Below are positions 26,251 to 33,348 of a stretch of DNA of 35,275 nt, piece after piece; the stretch's first letter is position 1; each line of letters starts with the position of its first letter. The translations under genes and the position numbers were made by a program. The stretch covers positions 1 to 35,275 of the forward strand of contig DETU01000067.1 in the NCBI GenBank assembly GCA_002362175.1. Direction: 5' to 3'. The DNA is from Ruminococcus sp. UBA3280 (GTDB lineage: Bacteria > Bacillota > Clostridia > Oscillospirales > Ruminococcaceae). The notes under the pieces are model-generated. The model was given only the letters and a program-made list of their open reading frames with translations. It did not search any database and was not told the DNA's origin.

Positions 26251-26742
26251 TTAAATTCGCATGACCGGAAGTGTGATTCTGTGCTTACGACCGGCAATTT
26301 CTATGAAAATATTCGCTTTCCGCTGTCTGAGATTGTACTCAATTTCTTCACCGGAATATTTTCGCAGAATCCCTGACATAATTATTTTTTCACCGCTTGG
26401 AGTAACATAAATTTTTGACGGTTCAATAGGTTTTCCGCCGTTCCATAGCCACTCAATATATTTTTGCTCGGCATTATTTAATGGCTGTAATACACCGTTT
26501 TCAAAGCCTAAAAACCTTACAACACCATCAATTTTTCTGATTCTGTAATAACTTTCTTCGGTAATTTCAAGTCTGATAAAAACATACTGCGTAAATATTA
26601 TTTTTTCATAGATATTCCATGTTCCGCCACGCCTGATAAACTCCTGTCGTATCGGAAGAACAGCGTTAAATCCCTGTTTTTCAAGTTCCTGACAGACCGA
26701 AATTTCATAGCCGGAGCGTACCTGCAAAACATACATTTTCAT
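26251..26742 (-). CDS. NusG-like transcription antiterminator (LoaP type)
   Basis: A 163-residue NusG paralog. The N-terminal NGN domain (about 1-105) begins MYVLQVRSGYEISVCQELEK and has the IIFTQYVFIRLE strand and IRKIDGVVRFLG, as in NusG/LoaP proteins. The C-terminal KOW domain includes SGEKIIMSG and RQRKANIFIEIAGRKHRI. Such factors ride on RNA polymerase and let it pass terminators. ATG overlaps the stop of the previous gene. It lies exactly between the regulatory genes and the late operon, whose start is guarded by a terminator, so it probably switches on late genes by antitermination. Confidence 0.85.
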   Translation of the reverse strand: MKMYVLQVRSGYEISVCQELEKQGFNAVLPIRQEFIRRGGTWNIYEKIIFTQYVFIRLEITEESYYRIRKIDGVVRFLGFENGVLQPLNNAEQKYIEWLWNGGKPIEPSKIYVTPSGEKIIMSGILRKYSGEEIEYNLRQRKANIFIEIAGRKHRITLPVMRI

Positions 26743-27113
26743 GACTGTTTCTCCTTAATGAATTTTTTCACTCGCTTGTAAAGTTCCGGTTCTTCGTCCG
26801 CCATAGCCTCGAAAATCAGCGACTGGAACTGGTCTGCACCGTTTTCAAGAACATCTTTCGTGTCAACGTCGATTTTTTTCTTGTAAGCAACCGCACGGAA
26901 ATTTTCCTGTGCGAGCCGGAGCGATTCAAGCGTTGCATTCAGGTTTGAGGCGTAACGCTGTACGGAACTTACCGAAATTTCAACGCCGTTCTTTCGGATA
27001 TACTCAACGATTTCGTGATACGTGAAATCCGTCTTAATCATTTCATCGACGGCTTCACGTAAATCAGAAGGCAGACCGTCAATTATCGAATGCTTGCGGT
27101 TTTTCTTCTTCAT
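26739..27113 (-). CDS. Mu gp27-like protein (DUF3486), probable small terminase
   Basis: A 124-residue protein of the Mu gp27/DUF3486 type. It has a basic N-terminus (MKKKNRKHSIID), GLPSDLREAVDEMI, a helix-turn-helix region TYHEIVEYIRKNGVEISVSSVQRYA (given here only as its position, about 32-56), and a helical C-terminal half. In Mu-like phages this gene directly precedes the terminase and is the likely DNA-recognising small subunit. ATG overlaps the TGA of the preceding gene by 4 bases. Confidence 0.8.
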   Translation of the reverse strand: MKKKNRKHSIIDGLPSDLREAVDEMIKTDFTYHEIVEYIRKNGVEISVSSVQRYASNLNATLESLRLAQENFRAVAYKKKIDVDTKDVLENGADQFQSLIFEAMADEEPELYKRVKKFIKEKQS

Positions 27114-27436
27114 ACTTCCACGCATTCGTCCTGAATCACTCCGGCAAGAAGCTGTATTCCTTTGGCGGTAAGCTTGCCTTCAAGTGCGTCAAAATCGTCG
27201 TCTGCAAGGCTTGATGGCTGTTTGCTTTCGATGTGTCTTAAATGCAGATAACCGGCTTCATACAGGTAATTTATGCTGTTTGAAATCTCGTTCCGGTCGA
27301 TGTTATTCAACGCATACTGAATACTTTTCAACTTGTTATATTTAGTTTTCAATAGATTGATAATCCTGAGTACTGAGCCATTGTTTTCGACGAAATTTCC
27401 GGCTGAAATGCGTCTGTTGAGTGTTTCCTTATCCAT
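27110..27436 (-). CDS. Mu gp26-position protein, winged-helix-like
   Basis: A 108-residue protein starting MDKETLNRRISAG; the longer reading from 27460 has no ribosome site. The pattern VLRIINLLKTKYNKLKSIQYAL, then a second helix and EAGYLHLR, then GKLTAKGIQLLAGVI, looks like a winged helix. Its order between a DUF2730-like membrane protein and the gp27-like gene mirrors Mu gp25-gp26-gp27. It overlaps the previous gene by 8 bases. Confidence 0.7.
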   Translation of the reverse strand: MDKETLNRRISAGNFVENNGSVLRIINLLKTKYNKLKSIQYALNNIDRNEISNSINYLYEAGYLHLRHIESKQPSSLADDDFDALEGKLTAKGIQLLAGVIQDECVEV

Positions 27437-27662
27437 TACCGATTTCCCCCTTGACTTCAAGTAAAATATCCATTATTCTGTCTAATTTTCGGCGATTTTC
27501 GTTCTGTTCACGAAAAAAATCCTCTTTCGTAATGTAGTCTTCTTTGATTTGTGCAATACTTTTTTTACACGTGTCTAATTCATCTATTGTACGCTTCAAA
27601 AAGAACGTAATAACGCCAATTCCTGCTGTAAGTAAAATTTCAATTATATAGTTCATTTCCAT
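27429..27662 (-). CDS. Mu gp25-like small membrane protein
   Basis: A 77-residue protein with one N-terminal transmembrane segment (about 4-20, IIEILLTAGIGVITFF) followed by a coiled coil (about 25-70). The layout resembles Mu gp25/DUF2730 proteins and also small phage haemolysin-XhlA-like proteins. Start MEMNYII is set by GGCGGTGAAATC. It is the first gene after the Mor terminator hairpin. Confidence 0.7.
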   Translation of the reverse strand: MEMNYIIEILLTAGIGVITFFLKRTIDELDTCKKSIAQIKEDYITKEDFFREQNENRRKLDRIMDILLEVKGEIGNG

Positions 27663-27675
27663 GATTTCACCGCCT

Positions 27676-27718
27676 AAAAAAGTGCTATACCAATATTTTT
27701 TCAATATCAGTATAGCAC
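27676..27718 (-). terminator. Strong dyad after mor: terminator, possibly overlapping an activated promoter
   Basis: GTGCTATAC (27710-27718 read on - strand) and GTATAGCAC (27682-27690) pair perfectly over 9 bases with extra pairing inside, followed by TTTTTT on the - strand. The outer arm also reads TGCTATACT, a good extended -10 box, with no -35 match. It could thus be a terminator, a Mor-dependent promoter, or both. Confidence 0.7.
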
Positions 27719-27758
27719 ATAATTCAGGCAGTGTCTTTTCACATAGGTGGACAGATTT

Positions 27759-28061
27759 TCAGAAAAAACTAACCTGTCCGTCAATTGGTTCTTCCTTTTT
27801 GCCGGACACTATTTCACGTACAGTTTTTTCGGACAGGTCGTATTTTTTCGCCAGTTCACGATAGTTGAATCCATTAAAATCGTTGCAGATTTCAGCGTTC
27901 CGGAGATCACGCAGGACAGTTTCAGATTTACAGACATAAATATGCATTCCGCCATAGTTCGCCACAAGTTTCCGGTAGGCTTCAAGTCCGACAATTTCAG
28001 CAAGTTCCCTCTGGTCGCCGGAAAGCTGGTCGAGGCTGACAATTTTTTCAATATCCAACAT
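27759..28061 (-). CDS. mor: Mor-family transcription activator
   Basis: A 100-residue protein of the Mor family (PF08765), which in Mu activates the middle promoter. It starts MLDIEKIVSLDQLSGDQREL behind TTTTAGGAGGGAAT, and carries the dimerisation part AEIVGLEAYRKLVANYGGMHIYV and the helix-turn-helix YRELAKKYDLSEKTVREIV near the C-terminus. Upstream ATG at 28124 would run through a leader hairpin and is rejected. As the only Mor/C-type gene seen, it may control the late genes directly. Confidence 0.88.
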   Translation of the reverse strand: MLDIEKIVSLDQLSGDQRELAEIVGLEAYRKLVANYGGMHIYVCKSETVLRDLRNAEICNDFNGFNYRELAKKYDLSEKTVREIVSGKKEEPIDGQVSFF

Positions 28062-28081
28062 ATTCCCTCCTAAAATACAAT

Positions 28082-28106
28082 ATAGCCGATTTTTTAAACC
28101 GACTAT
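28082..28106 (-). promoter_or_regulatory. Leader hairpin before mor
   Basis: ATAGTCGGTTT pairs with AAATCGGCTAT over 11 positions (two G-U) around a 3-base loop, just 20 bases before the mor start. The T-run behind it is weak (ATTGTATTTT), so it may be an attenuator rather than a full terminator. GATATAGTATAG just upstream could hold a -10 box. Confidence 0.5.
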
Positions 28107-28120
28107 ACTATATCCTGTAT

Positions 28121-28591
28121 TCAATCAACTTGCTTTTTGTACTTTTTTTCGGCACTTTTTACATAACGCTTGAGTGTTTCAATCAGTTTGTTTCCGTTTT
28201 CGGCGTTTACCCATTTCAATGGTTCGGTATCTGATGCAGAGATTTTCAGACTTTTTCTGACTGCTCCGGCGAGCCTTGCACCGACCGATTTGTCCGAAAC
28301 TTTCACATCATATCGCTGAATCTGGTACATCAAACGCCACGCCAGCGACTGTTGTGCCGGCGACATCATTCCGGCAACGGCTTCCTGACTTTTGATTTTT
28401 TCACCGGAAATTTCTTTGCCTGTACGTCTTATGATTTCAGATTCAACAAGTTTGATTTCACGTTTTGTCAGGTCTTTCACGGACAATTTTCCGGTCAGAC
28501 TGTAAACAATCTGATGGAACGGGTCATCTTTGCTGCCATGTTCGACAAGTCCGTTTTTTGCCGCTATAGCGTATAACTGCTGTATTTTCAT
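28121..28591 (-). CDS. gemA: GemA-like protein (Mu gp16, DUF1018)
   Basis: A 156-residue protein of the Mu gp16/GemA family (PF06252). Known signature parts are KIQQLYAIAAKNGL at the start and MSPAQQSLAWRLMYQIQRYD in the middle; the C-terminal half contains LKWVNAENGNKLIETLKRYV. GemA changes host gene expression and supercoiling in Mu, but its mechanism is poorly known. It overlaps the preceding gene's stop and sits directly before mor, the same order as in Mu. Confidence 0.88.
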   Translation of the reverse strand: MKIQQLYAIAAKNGLVEHGSKDDPFHQIVYSLTGKLSVKDLTKREIKLVESEIIRRTGKEISGEKIKSQEAVAGMMSPAQQSLAWRLMYQIQRYDVKVSDKSVGARLAGAVRKSLKISASDTEPLKWVNAENGNKLIETLKRYVKSAEKKYKKQVD

Positions 28592-28878
28592 GTGATTGAA
28601 AAACGTTTTGCAGTAGTTTCCGTGAGGTACTCGGCATAAAGTTCCTCGTTGTCTTTTTTGAAAGCCTTGCTGTCAAAGCGTTCAGATGTTGTTTCCGTCC
28701 AGTGAACCGTGAAAACGTCCACCGCAAGCTCGGAAGTTTTGTTTTTGTCCATGAAGTCCTTGATTTCGTTCTTAAGGTCAGAAATGGTTTCTTCGGTCTG
28801 CTTTTTCTGCTGTTCAAGCACCCTGATAGCCCTGATTTTAGCGGCAAATTCCTTTTCTTTTTTCTTTGTAAGCTTCAT
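28588..28878 (-). CDS. Coiled-coil phage protein, unknown
   Basis: A 96-residue protein behind ACGGAGGATTTTT. The first half is a highly charged coiled coil (KKKEKEFAAKIRAIRVLEQQ), followed by a beta-rich part (VDVFTVHWTETTSERFDSKA, then TTAKRFSIT). Proteins of this layout are common in early regions of Firmicute phages, without known function. It is the first gene behind the strong promoter at 28979-29007. Confidence 0.7.
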   Translation of the reverse strand: MKLTKKKEKEFAAKIRAIRVLEQQKKQTEETISDLKNEIKDFMDKNKTSELAVDVFTVHWTETTSERFDSKAFKKDNEELYAEYLTETTAKRFSIT

Positions 28879-28898
28879 AAAAATCCTCCGTATACGGC

Positions 28899-28928
28899 AA
28901 ACGGCAGACCTTTTATAATCTGCCGTTT
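28899..28928. terminator. Perfect hairpin in the middle-operon leader
   Basis: AAACGGCAGA (28899-28908) and TCTGCCGTTT (28919-28928) pair over 10 bases around a 10-base loop. The T tract is better on the + strand. It lies between the promoter at 28979 and the first middle gene, overlapping a 10-base palindrome CCGTATACGG at 28888-28897 close to the ribosome site. May attenuate the middle transcript. Confidence 0.6.
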
Positions 28929-28967
28929 TGAAAAAAATAGAATTAAAACAGAATGGAAAAATAAATT

Positions 28968-29034
28968 AGCATACATTTATTATACCATGTTTACAGGCGT
29001 TTTTCAATACAAAAAATCGGATATTATGTATGCT
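28968..29034. promoter_or_regulatory. Inverted operator pair around the middle promoter
   Basis: AGCATACAT at 28968-28976 is repeated in inverse orientation as ATGTATGCT at 29026-29034, flanking the -10 and -35 boxes exactly. A further perfect palindrome GACACGTGTC lies at 29063-29072. These are good candidates for binding sites of a phage HTH repressor. Confidence 0.5.
28979..29007 (-). promoter_or_regulatory. Strong sigma-A promoter of the middle operon
   Basis: On the - strand: TTGAAA (29007-29002), 17-base spacer, then TATAAT (28984-28979) with TGG before it (extended -10). It reads towards the coiled-coil, gemA and mor genes. Confidence 0.85.
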
Positions 29035-29078
29035 TTTTGACTACAGTTAATTTTGTATTTTAGACACGTGTCGATTTT

Positions 29079-29297
29079 TCACATTACTTCTGCCGTCTGC
29101 AAATCTTCGACATGACAACCGAAGAATTTTGCCAGTTTCCAGTACGTAACTTTTGATACGACACCGCTGTTTAAAGCCTTGTAAAGAATTTCGGCAGTTA
29201 TATTCGTCGCTCTGCTAAGCTGCTGAATTGTTTTGATTTCACGCTCCCTCATCAGCCTGTAAAGTACGTCGATATTCAGGATTATTCTCAATTTCAT
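29079..29297 (-). CDS. Small Cro/CI-type HTH regulator
   Basis: A 72-residue helix-turn-helix protein: IKTIQQLSRATNITAEILYK then VVSKVTYWKLAKFFGCHVED. The ATG at 29297 touches GGAGGG, so TTG at 29291 with 6-base spacing may be the true start. It ends about 70 bases before the middle promoter with the inverted operator pair and could bind it, either as a Cro/Ner-like brake or an activator. Confidence 0.8.
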   Translation of the reverse strand: MKLRIILNIDVLYRLMREREIKTIQQLSRATNITAEILYKALNSGVVSKVTYWKLAKFFGCHVEDLQTAEVM

Positions 29298-29556
29298 CCC
29301 TCCTTTCTTTAAGACAATTCACAGATACTTCACACGGAATCTTGTTGTACCTGCACTTTTCGCAGTTGCCTTTTTCACGGTTTATCAGCACCGCACGGTC
29401 TGCCGCCTCTGCAAACTGCTTTTCTGTTTTGTAGAATTTGCAGTCTGTCATATCGCCCCTGCATTTCGTTCCGACCAAAATCATGCAGTATCGGCTTACT
29501 CCTGCGAATTTGCACCTTTCTTTTTTTATTGGTATCACCTCCTTTACTGTACCCAT
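29239..29556 (-). CDS. Cysteine-rich phage protein, probable zinc binder; start unusual
   Basis: The protein holds eight cysteines in pairs, including GDMTDCKFYKTEKQF and NCEKCRYNKIPCEV, suggesting one or two structural zinc sites. The ATG at 29556 lies upstream of a perfect AAGGAGGTGAT and has no site of its own. Eight bases after that site the codon is ATA (29529), then AAA AAA GAA AGG TGC. So either ATA is used as the start or an ATG was mutated. It overlaps the HTH gene by 59 bases. Confidence 0.65.
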   Translation of the reverse strand: MGTVKEVIPIKKERCKFAGVSRYCMILVGTKCRGDMTDCKFYKTEKQFAEAADRAVLINREKGNCEKCRYNKIPCEVSVNCLKERRDEIENNPEYRRTLQADEGA

Positions 29557-30230
29557 ACAATGTCGGGCAGATTACGCAGAAGCCTGTCAAACTTCCGTGT
29601 TTCTTCACCCCAGCAGAAAAGACAGTCATTAGCTTTTTCGTACTGTTTTTCGATTGACTGGATTGTTTTGGTAAACTCTCTCTGATTATCTTCAACAATG
29701 TTCATTGCCGACCACCAGTTCTGATAACGTCTGTAAACGTTGCTGAAATCTGCGAAAATTTTAAAGCACTGATGTGCTGTTTTTATGATTTCCTGTTTTG
29801 TAAGACGCTGAATACGTTTCTGTGCTTCTTCTTCAGCGAGTTTGATTTCGTAAGAGTCAAGCTCTAAAAATCCGTCATACAAGTCCATCTGATTCATTAT
29901 GTCATTACCAACGTCACAACCGCCGGCAGAAATAAAGAAGTTGTCGAAATGGTCACGGACTTCATAATTTTCAAGCTGATTTAAAAGGCGTTCAGCTTCA
30001 TTTCTGATAAGGTCTTTCTGCCACATCATTTCGTTTGCCAAATTCTCATCACCGAGTTTTTCGGCTATAAACTGCATTTCTGTATTATACTCATCGGGAT
30101 AATCACCACTGTTGTTCATAACCCACATGATGTCATAAAGTGCCTGCTGAATAAACTCATAGCTTGCAGGAGTTTTTTCATTGTTTTTCCAGATAAGCTT
30201 TTTTACTTCCTACCATTTCATATCAGACAT
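29544..30230 (-). CDS. Phage protein with in-frame TAG at codon 7
   Basis: A perfect AAGGAGGTGAAAAA precedes ATG at 30230, but the frame reads M-S-D-M-K-W then TAG (30212-30210), then EVKKLIWKNNEKTPASYEF and on for 220 more codons in the same frame to TAA at 29544. The first internal ATG (30128) has no ribosome site. The protein is acidic and helical, with several Trp and Cys residues (NDCLFCWGEE), family unknown. It is either inactivated, translated by TAG read-through, or restarted within. Confidence 0.7.
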
Positions 30231-30306
30231 TTTTTCACCTCCTTGAATTTTACCCTGACTCTGCGTTTATGCGGACTTGTCACCGCCGTATTGGTCGCAT
30301 TAGGGC

Positions 30307-30325
30307 AGGGGAAAAAAGTTCCCCT
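30307..30325 (-). promoter_or_regulatory. Hairpin after the MuB gene
   Basis: AGGGGAA and TTCCCCT pair over 7 bases around CTTTT, 10 bases after the MuB-like stop. No T run follows, so it is more likely an RNA processing or stability element than a terminator. The remaining gap to 30231 holds no gene. Confidence 0.4.
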
Positions 30326-30335
30326 GTATTGATTT

Positions 30336-31259
30336 TCAGATTTCCATATCCATAAATTTCGCCATTGCCACAAGTCCGGCATAGGTGTAATTTTCGTTGT
30401 CATAGGCGTTGGAAAACAGATTTATCGCACCTCTGAGAGCCTGTGGAGTGCGTGCGATGCGGTGCAGAAAATCGATTTCTGCGTTCATGTTTTCGGCTTC
30501 CAAAATCGGAAAAAGCTTGCATATATCATCACGCTGAATTTCGGTATTGCGGTAAATTTTCCGTTGCTTTGTGCGATTTGCGATTTGTGCAAATTCAGCT
30601 TTTTTACCGCCCATCCGAGTTATTGTTTCTGCATTTCCTATGAAACAAATTCCGAGCGTCTGCCCTTTGTCGTTGAAATAGTCCGAAAAACTTCTTAAAA
30701 CCTCGATTGCCTTGACGGTTAAATGTTGTGCCTCGTCAAAAATCAGGACTTTTCCGTCAGAAAGTTTTCCAGCAATTGATAACCAGAGTTCGTTGTTGGA
30801 CTTTTCCTGACCTGCACCAATGCGGTCGGCAATGGTTTTTAAAAGACTTTTTGTGTTGGTTAAGCATGGATTTATGGTTATCAAAAAACTGTTAGAGGGA
30901 TTGTCCGCCACGAATTTTTGTGCGGCTTTTGTCTTTCCAATTCCTGCATCACCGCACACAACTGCCAGACCGCCTTTTTTCTGACACAGTGCGATTGTGA
31001 CGTAGACCTGTTCTGAAATGCTCGTCGGAGCATATTCGACTTCTGAATATGTAAGTCTCGCCTTTTCTTTTACACCAAAATATCCGGCAAGTGTGTCGAA
31101 AAACTTCTGCGGATTTGCGTTGTATTTGCCGTTTCTGATTTGTGAATATGCCGTGCCTGACACACCTATGAGTTGGCAGACGGCATTCTGACTGAGATTT
31201 TTTCCCTTTTGGAGAGCCTCGACCTTTTCAAGAAGCTCCTGCTGTTCACTTGTATACAT
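30336..31259 (-). CDS. MuB-like AAA+ ATPase, transposition target selector
   Basis: Binds DNA, picks target sites and activates MuA. The 307 residues start with an HTH domain (about 10-60, NLSQNAVCQLIGVSGTAYSQ), as in Mu B protein, followed by an AAA+ core with Walker A GDAGIGKT (103-110), Walker B VLIFDEAQ (171-178), the sensor-1 strand ICFIGNAE and a C-terminal helical part. Start follows CAAGGAGAAATAAATAA. It directly follows the transposase gene, as in Mu. Confidence 0.92.
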   Translation of the reverse strand: MYTSEQQELLEKVEALQKGKNLSQNAVCQLIGVSGTAYSQIRNGKYNANPQKFFDTLAGYFGVKEKARLTYSEVEYAPTSISEQVYVTIALCQKKGGLAVVCGDAGIGKTKAAQKFVADNPSNSFLITINPCLTNTKSLLKTIADRIGAGQEKSNNELWLSIAGKLSDGKVLIFDEAQHLTVKAIEVLRSFSDYFNDKGQTLGICFIGNAETITRMGGKKAEFAQIANRTKQRKIYRNTEIQRDDICKLFPILEAENMNAEIDFLHRIARTPQALRGAINLFSNAYDNENYTYAGLVAMAKFMDMEI

Positions 31260-31305
31260 TTATTTATTTCTCCTTGATTCTGCATTTTTTAACATTCTGT
31301 ATGGG

Positions 31306-31569
31306 TCAATACTTGTATTCAGAACCGACCGCCATGCGTTCTTCCTGCGGTTCTTCATTCGCCGTTACAATGATTATATTTTTTGGAAGTTGTACATTGA
31401 ATTTTCCGGCGTTCTGTGCTGAAATATACCTGAGACCCTCTTTCTGTGTAAGACTGCTGTCTCCTCTGAGTTCTCTTGCACGTGCCTTGACCTGTTTTGT
31501 AACGTTCGCTTGTCCACGACCGAGTTCTGCGATTTTTTCCTTGCTTTCACCGAAATATTCAAGTGTAAG
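31306..31569 (-). other. Detached C-terminal domain frame of MuA
   Basis: In the same frame as the transposase, after its TGA, 87 sense codons run to TGA at 31306: LTLEYFGESKEKIAELGRGQ and so on, ending VGSEYKY. The composition is clearly protein-like (helical, charged) and brings the total to the usual MuA length. In Mu the C-terminal domain III contacts MuB and helps cut DNA. There is no ribosome site for separate translation. Confidence 0.75.
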
Positions 31570-33252
31570 TCAGTCGGCACACTGCCAGCTGTAAAGAAAT
31601 CTGTCCTCTTTGTCGTAAATTCTGACTTCCGATGGGTCATTGCGGTCGTATCGCACGCACACTTCCTCAACGATGTGTTGCCACGTAATATTTTTGTCGT
31701 AATACCAGATTTTTTCGCCATGATACGTAATAAATACGCCATCACGCTTGATTTTCTGAAAACCTGCATTCCGGAGCATAAGCAAATCAAGAGTTTCTTT
31801 GCTTGCCTTTCTAAGTGACGTTTCAGCAATTGAAACATTCCACACATCAATTGCGGTCATACCCTTGTATTTTATCTCACCACCGCCGTATTCAGCGACG
31901 TTCAGAACGTTGTCGGCATAATCTGCAAACCGTTCACGTAGTTGTATTTCCGTTTCAATTTCACGGTTTTTGATATTATGTTTAAGAATTTCCGGACGTT
32001 CCATGATATTTTCGCCACAGTAGCCATACTGCATACGGCAGAACTGCTCCTTGATTATTCTGTGAATACGTTCAACAACTTTCGCCTGTGCGTTCGTGAC
32101 TTTTGCGAAAATCAGCTTTATTCCGAGTTTTTCAACTATTGTGACCGGAATATTTCCCTGTTTGTTTTTGGTGACTTTCCGGTTACGTTGTTCACCTGCA
32201 ATGTCAAGTGATGTAAATTCACGACCGTTATCAAAGTACAGATTTTTCGGTATTCCAAAACGTAGCATCGCAAATCTTAAAGCATCAAGGGTTGAATTGG
32301 AATCAGGACTGTCAGTTATATTCCACCCGACCAGAACGACTGATTTTACGTCGAGAACGGTGGTTATATACATTCGTTTTTTTCTGTCGGAATTATCGTT
32401 TTGCCTTATTATAACGTCAAAAGTGTAATTATCCATAACCCACACGTCGTTCGCATAAATATCGCTTTTACGGCGGTTCGCATACGGAATGCAGTGGTCA
32501 TGGAGTGCCTTGTTTCCCTCACGTGAATATTCCACAATCGCAAACGGCAGTGTCTTTATTTTACGCCTGAAACACGCCTCCGACGGAATTTCCGCTGAAA
32601 GTTCGGGATATTCCTCGATTATGTACGCCTTTACCATTTTGTAGCACCAGCTGACCGACGGCTTGCTTTGTTCAAGATACAGATTTATGAAGTTCTGCCA
32701 AACTATGCTGTTGTCATCAAGCTTGCTTCTGCCCTTGTTCCAGCCGCCACGTTTGTCAATCAGACCATTATAGTCATTGTTTACATAAGCGGCGTACTTT
32801 TTGTAAAGAATTCTTTCACTGATTTCGGGTTCAGGGTGTTCAATTCTGCATTTCCCCACGAAATCCACATCAAATTCTGTCTTTTTCTTATAGCCAGCAC
32901 GGAGTTCCCGCCACTCTCTAAGTATTCCGCACCATGTCGTCATTTCCTCACGCTCTGCCTGTGAATACTCTTCAAATGCCTTTTTAATCCTCTTTGAAGG
33001 CTTTTTTAAAGCTGTTTCAGACTTGTCTTTTGTGAGCTCCGGGGCAAGTCCTGTGTCTTTTTTTAGTCGGGCGTAGTATCTTGCTTGCAGTTCGTTCGGC
33101 AGGGCTGATACAGGTATCATATAACAGAGCTGTTTGTTCTGTGGGTGCGGTTGTAACTCTGCCTGAATTTTGCCGTCTTTGCAAATTTGTTTGATATATC
33201 GTTCAGAACAGCCTTTTAATTCTGCTGTTTCTTTTACTGTCAGGTAGTTCAA
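31570..33252 (-). CDS. MuA-like DDE transposase, interrupted by in-frame TGA
   Basis: Catalyses phage replication and insertion by transposition. The best start is TTG at 33252 (then NYLTVKETAELKGC), 7 bases behind AAAGGAG; an ATG at 33303 has no site. An N-terminal HTH, Mu-type DNA-binding helices and an integrase-like core follow. With this start the catalytic triad is Asp274 (WVMDNYTF), Asp341 (LYFDNGREF) and Glu394 (VVERIH), close to Mu positions. The frame stops at TGA (31572-31570) after SWQCAD, while sense continues in frame for 87 codons, giving about 648 codons overall versus 663 for Mu. The core is intact, but domain III is lost unless TGA is read through. Confidence 0.88.
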   Translation of the reverse strand: MNYLTVKETAELKGCSERYIKQICKDGKIQAELQPHPQNKQLCYMIPVSALPNELQARYYARLKKDTGLAPELTKDKSETALKKPSKRIKKAFEEYSQAEREEMTTWCGILREWRELRAGYKKKTEFDVDFVGKCRIEHPEPEISERILYKKYAAYVNNDYNGLIDKRGGWNKGRSKLDDNSIVWQNFINLYLEQSKPSVSWCYKMVKAYIIEEYPELSAEIPSEACFRRKIKTLPFAIVEYSREGNKALHDHCIPYANRRKSDIYANDVWVMDNYTFDVIIRQNDNSDRKKRMYITTVLDVKSVVLVGWNITDSPDSNSTLDALRFAMLRFGIPKNLYFDNGREFTSLDIAGEQRNRKVTKNKQGNIPVTIVEKLGIKLIFAKVTNAQAKVVERIHRIIKEQFCRMQYGYCGENIMERPEILKHNIKNREIETEIQLRERFADYADNVLNVAEYGGGEIKYKGMTAIDVWNVSIAETSLRKASKETLDLLMLRNAGFQKIKRDGVFITYHGEKIWYYDKNITWQHIVEEVCVRYDRNDPSEVRIYDKEDRFLYSWQCAD

Positions 33253-33348
33253 TTTTATCTCCTTTCTGCCAGAGCAGGTATGCTCCGACAAAAATTTCTT
33301 CATAGGTATTGACTTTTTTCACATTTCGTGATACACTTAAAATGTACA

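Noticed and set aside
27572..27582. Second copy of the ACACGTGTC palindrome seen at 29063
   Set aside because: It lies inside the coding part of the gp25-like gene, not near a promoter, and is probably chance.
30218..30403. 61-codon frame after the MuB-like gene
   Set aside because: It lies mostly within the end of the MuB gene in another frame and continues across a hairpin and the next ribosome site; composition is not protein-like.
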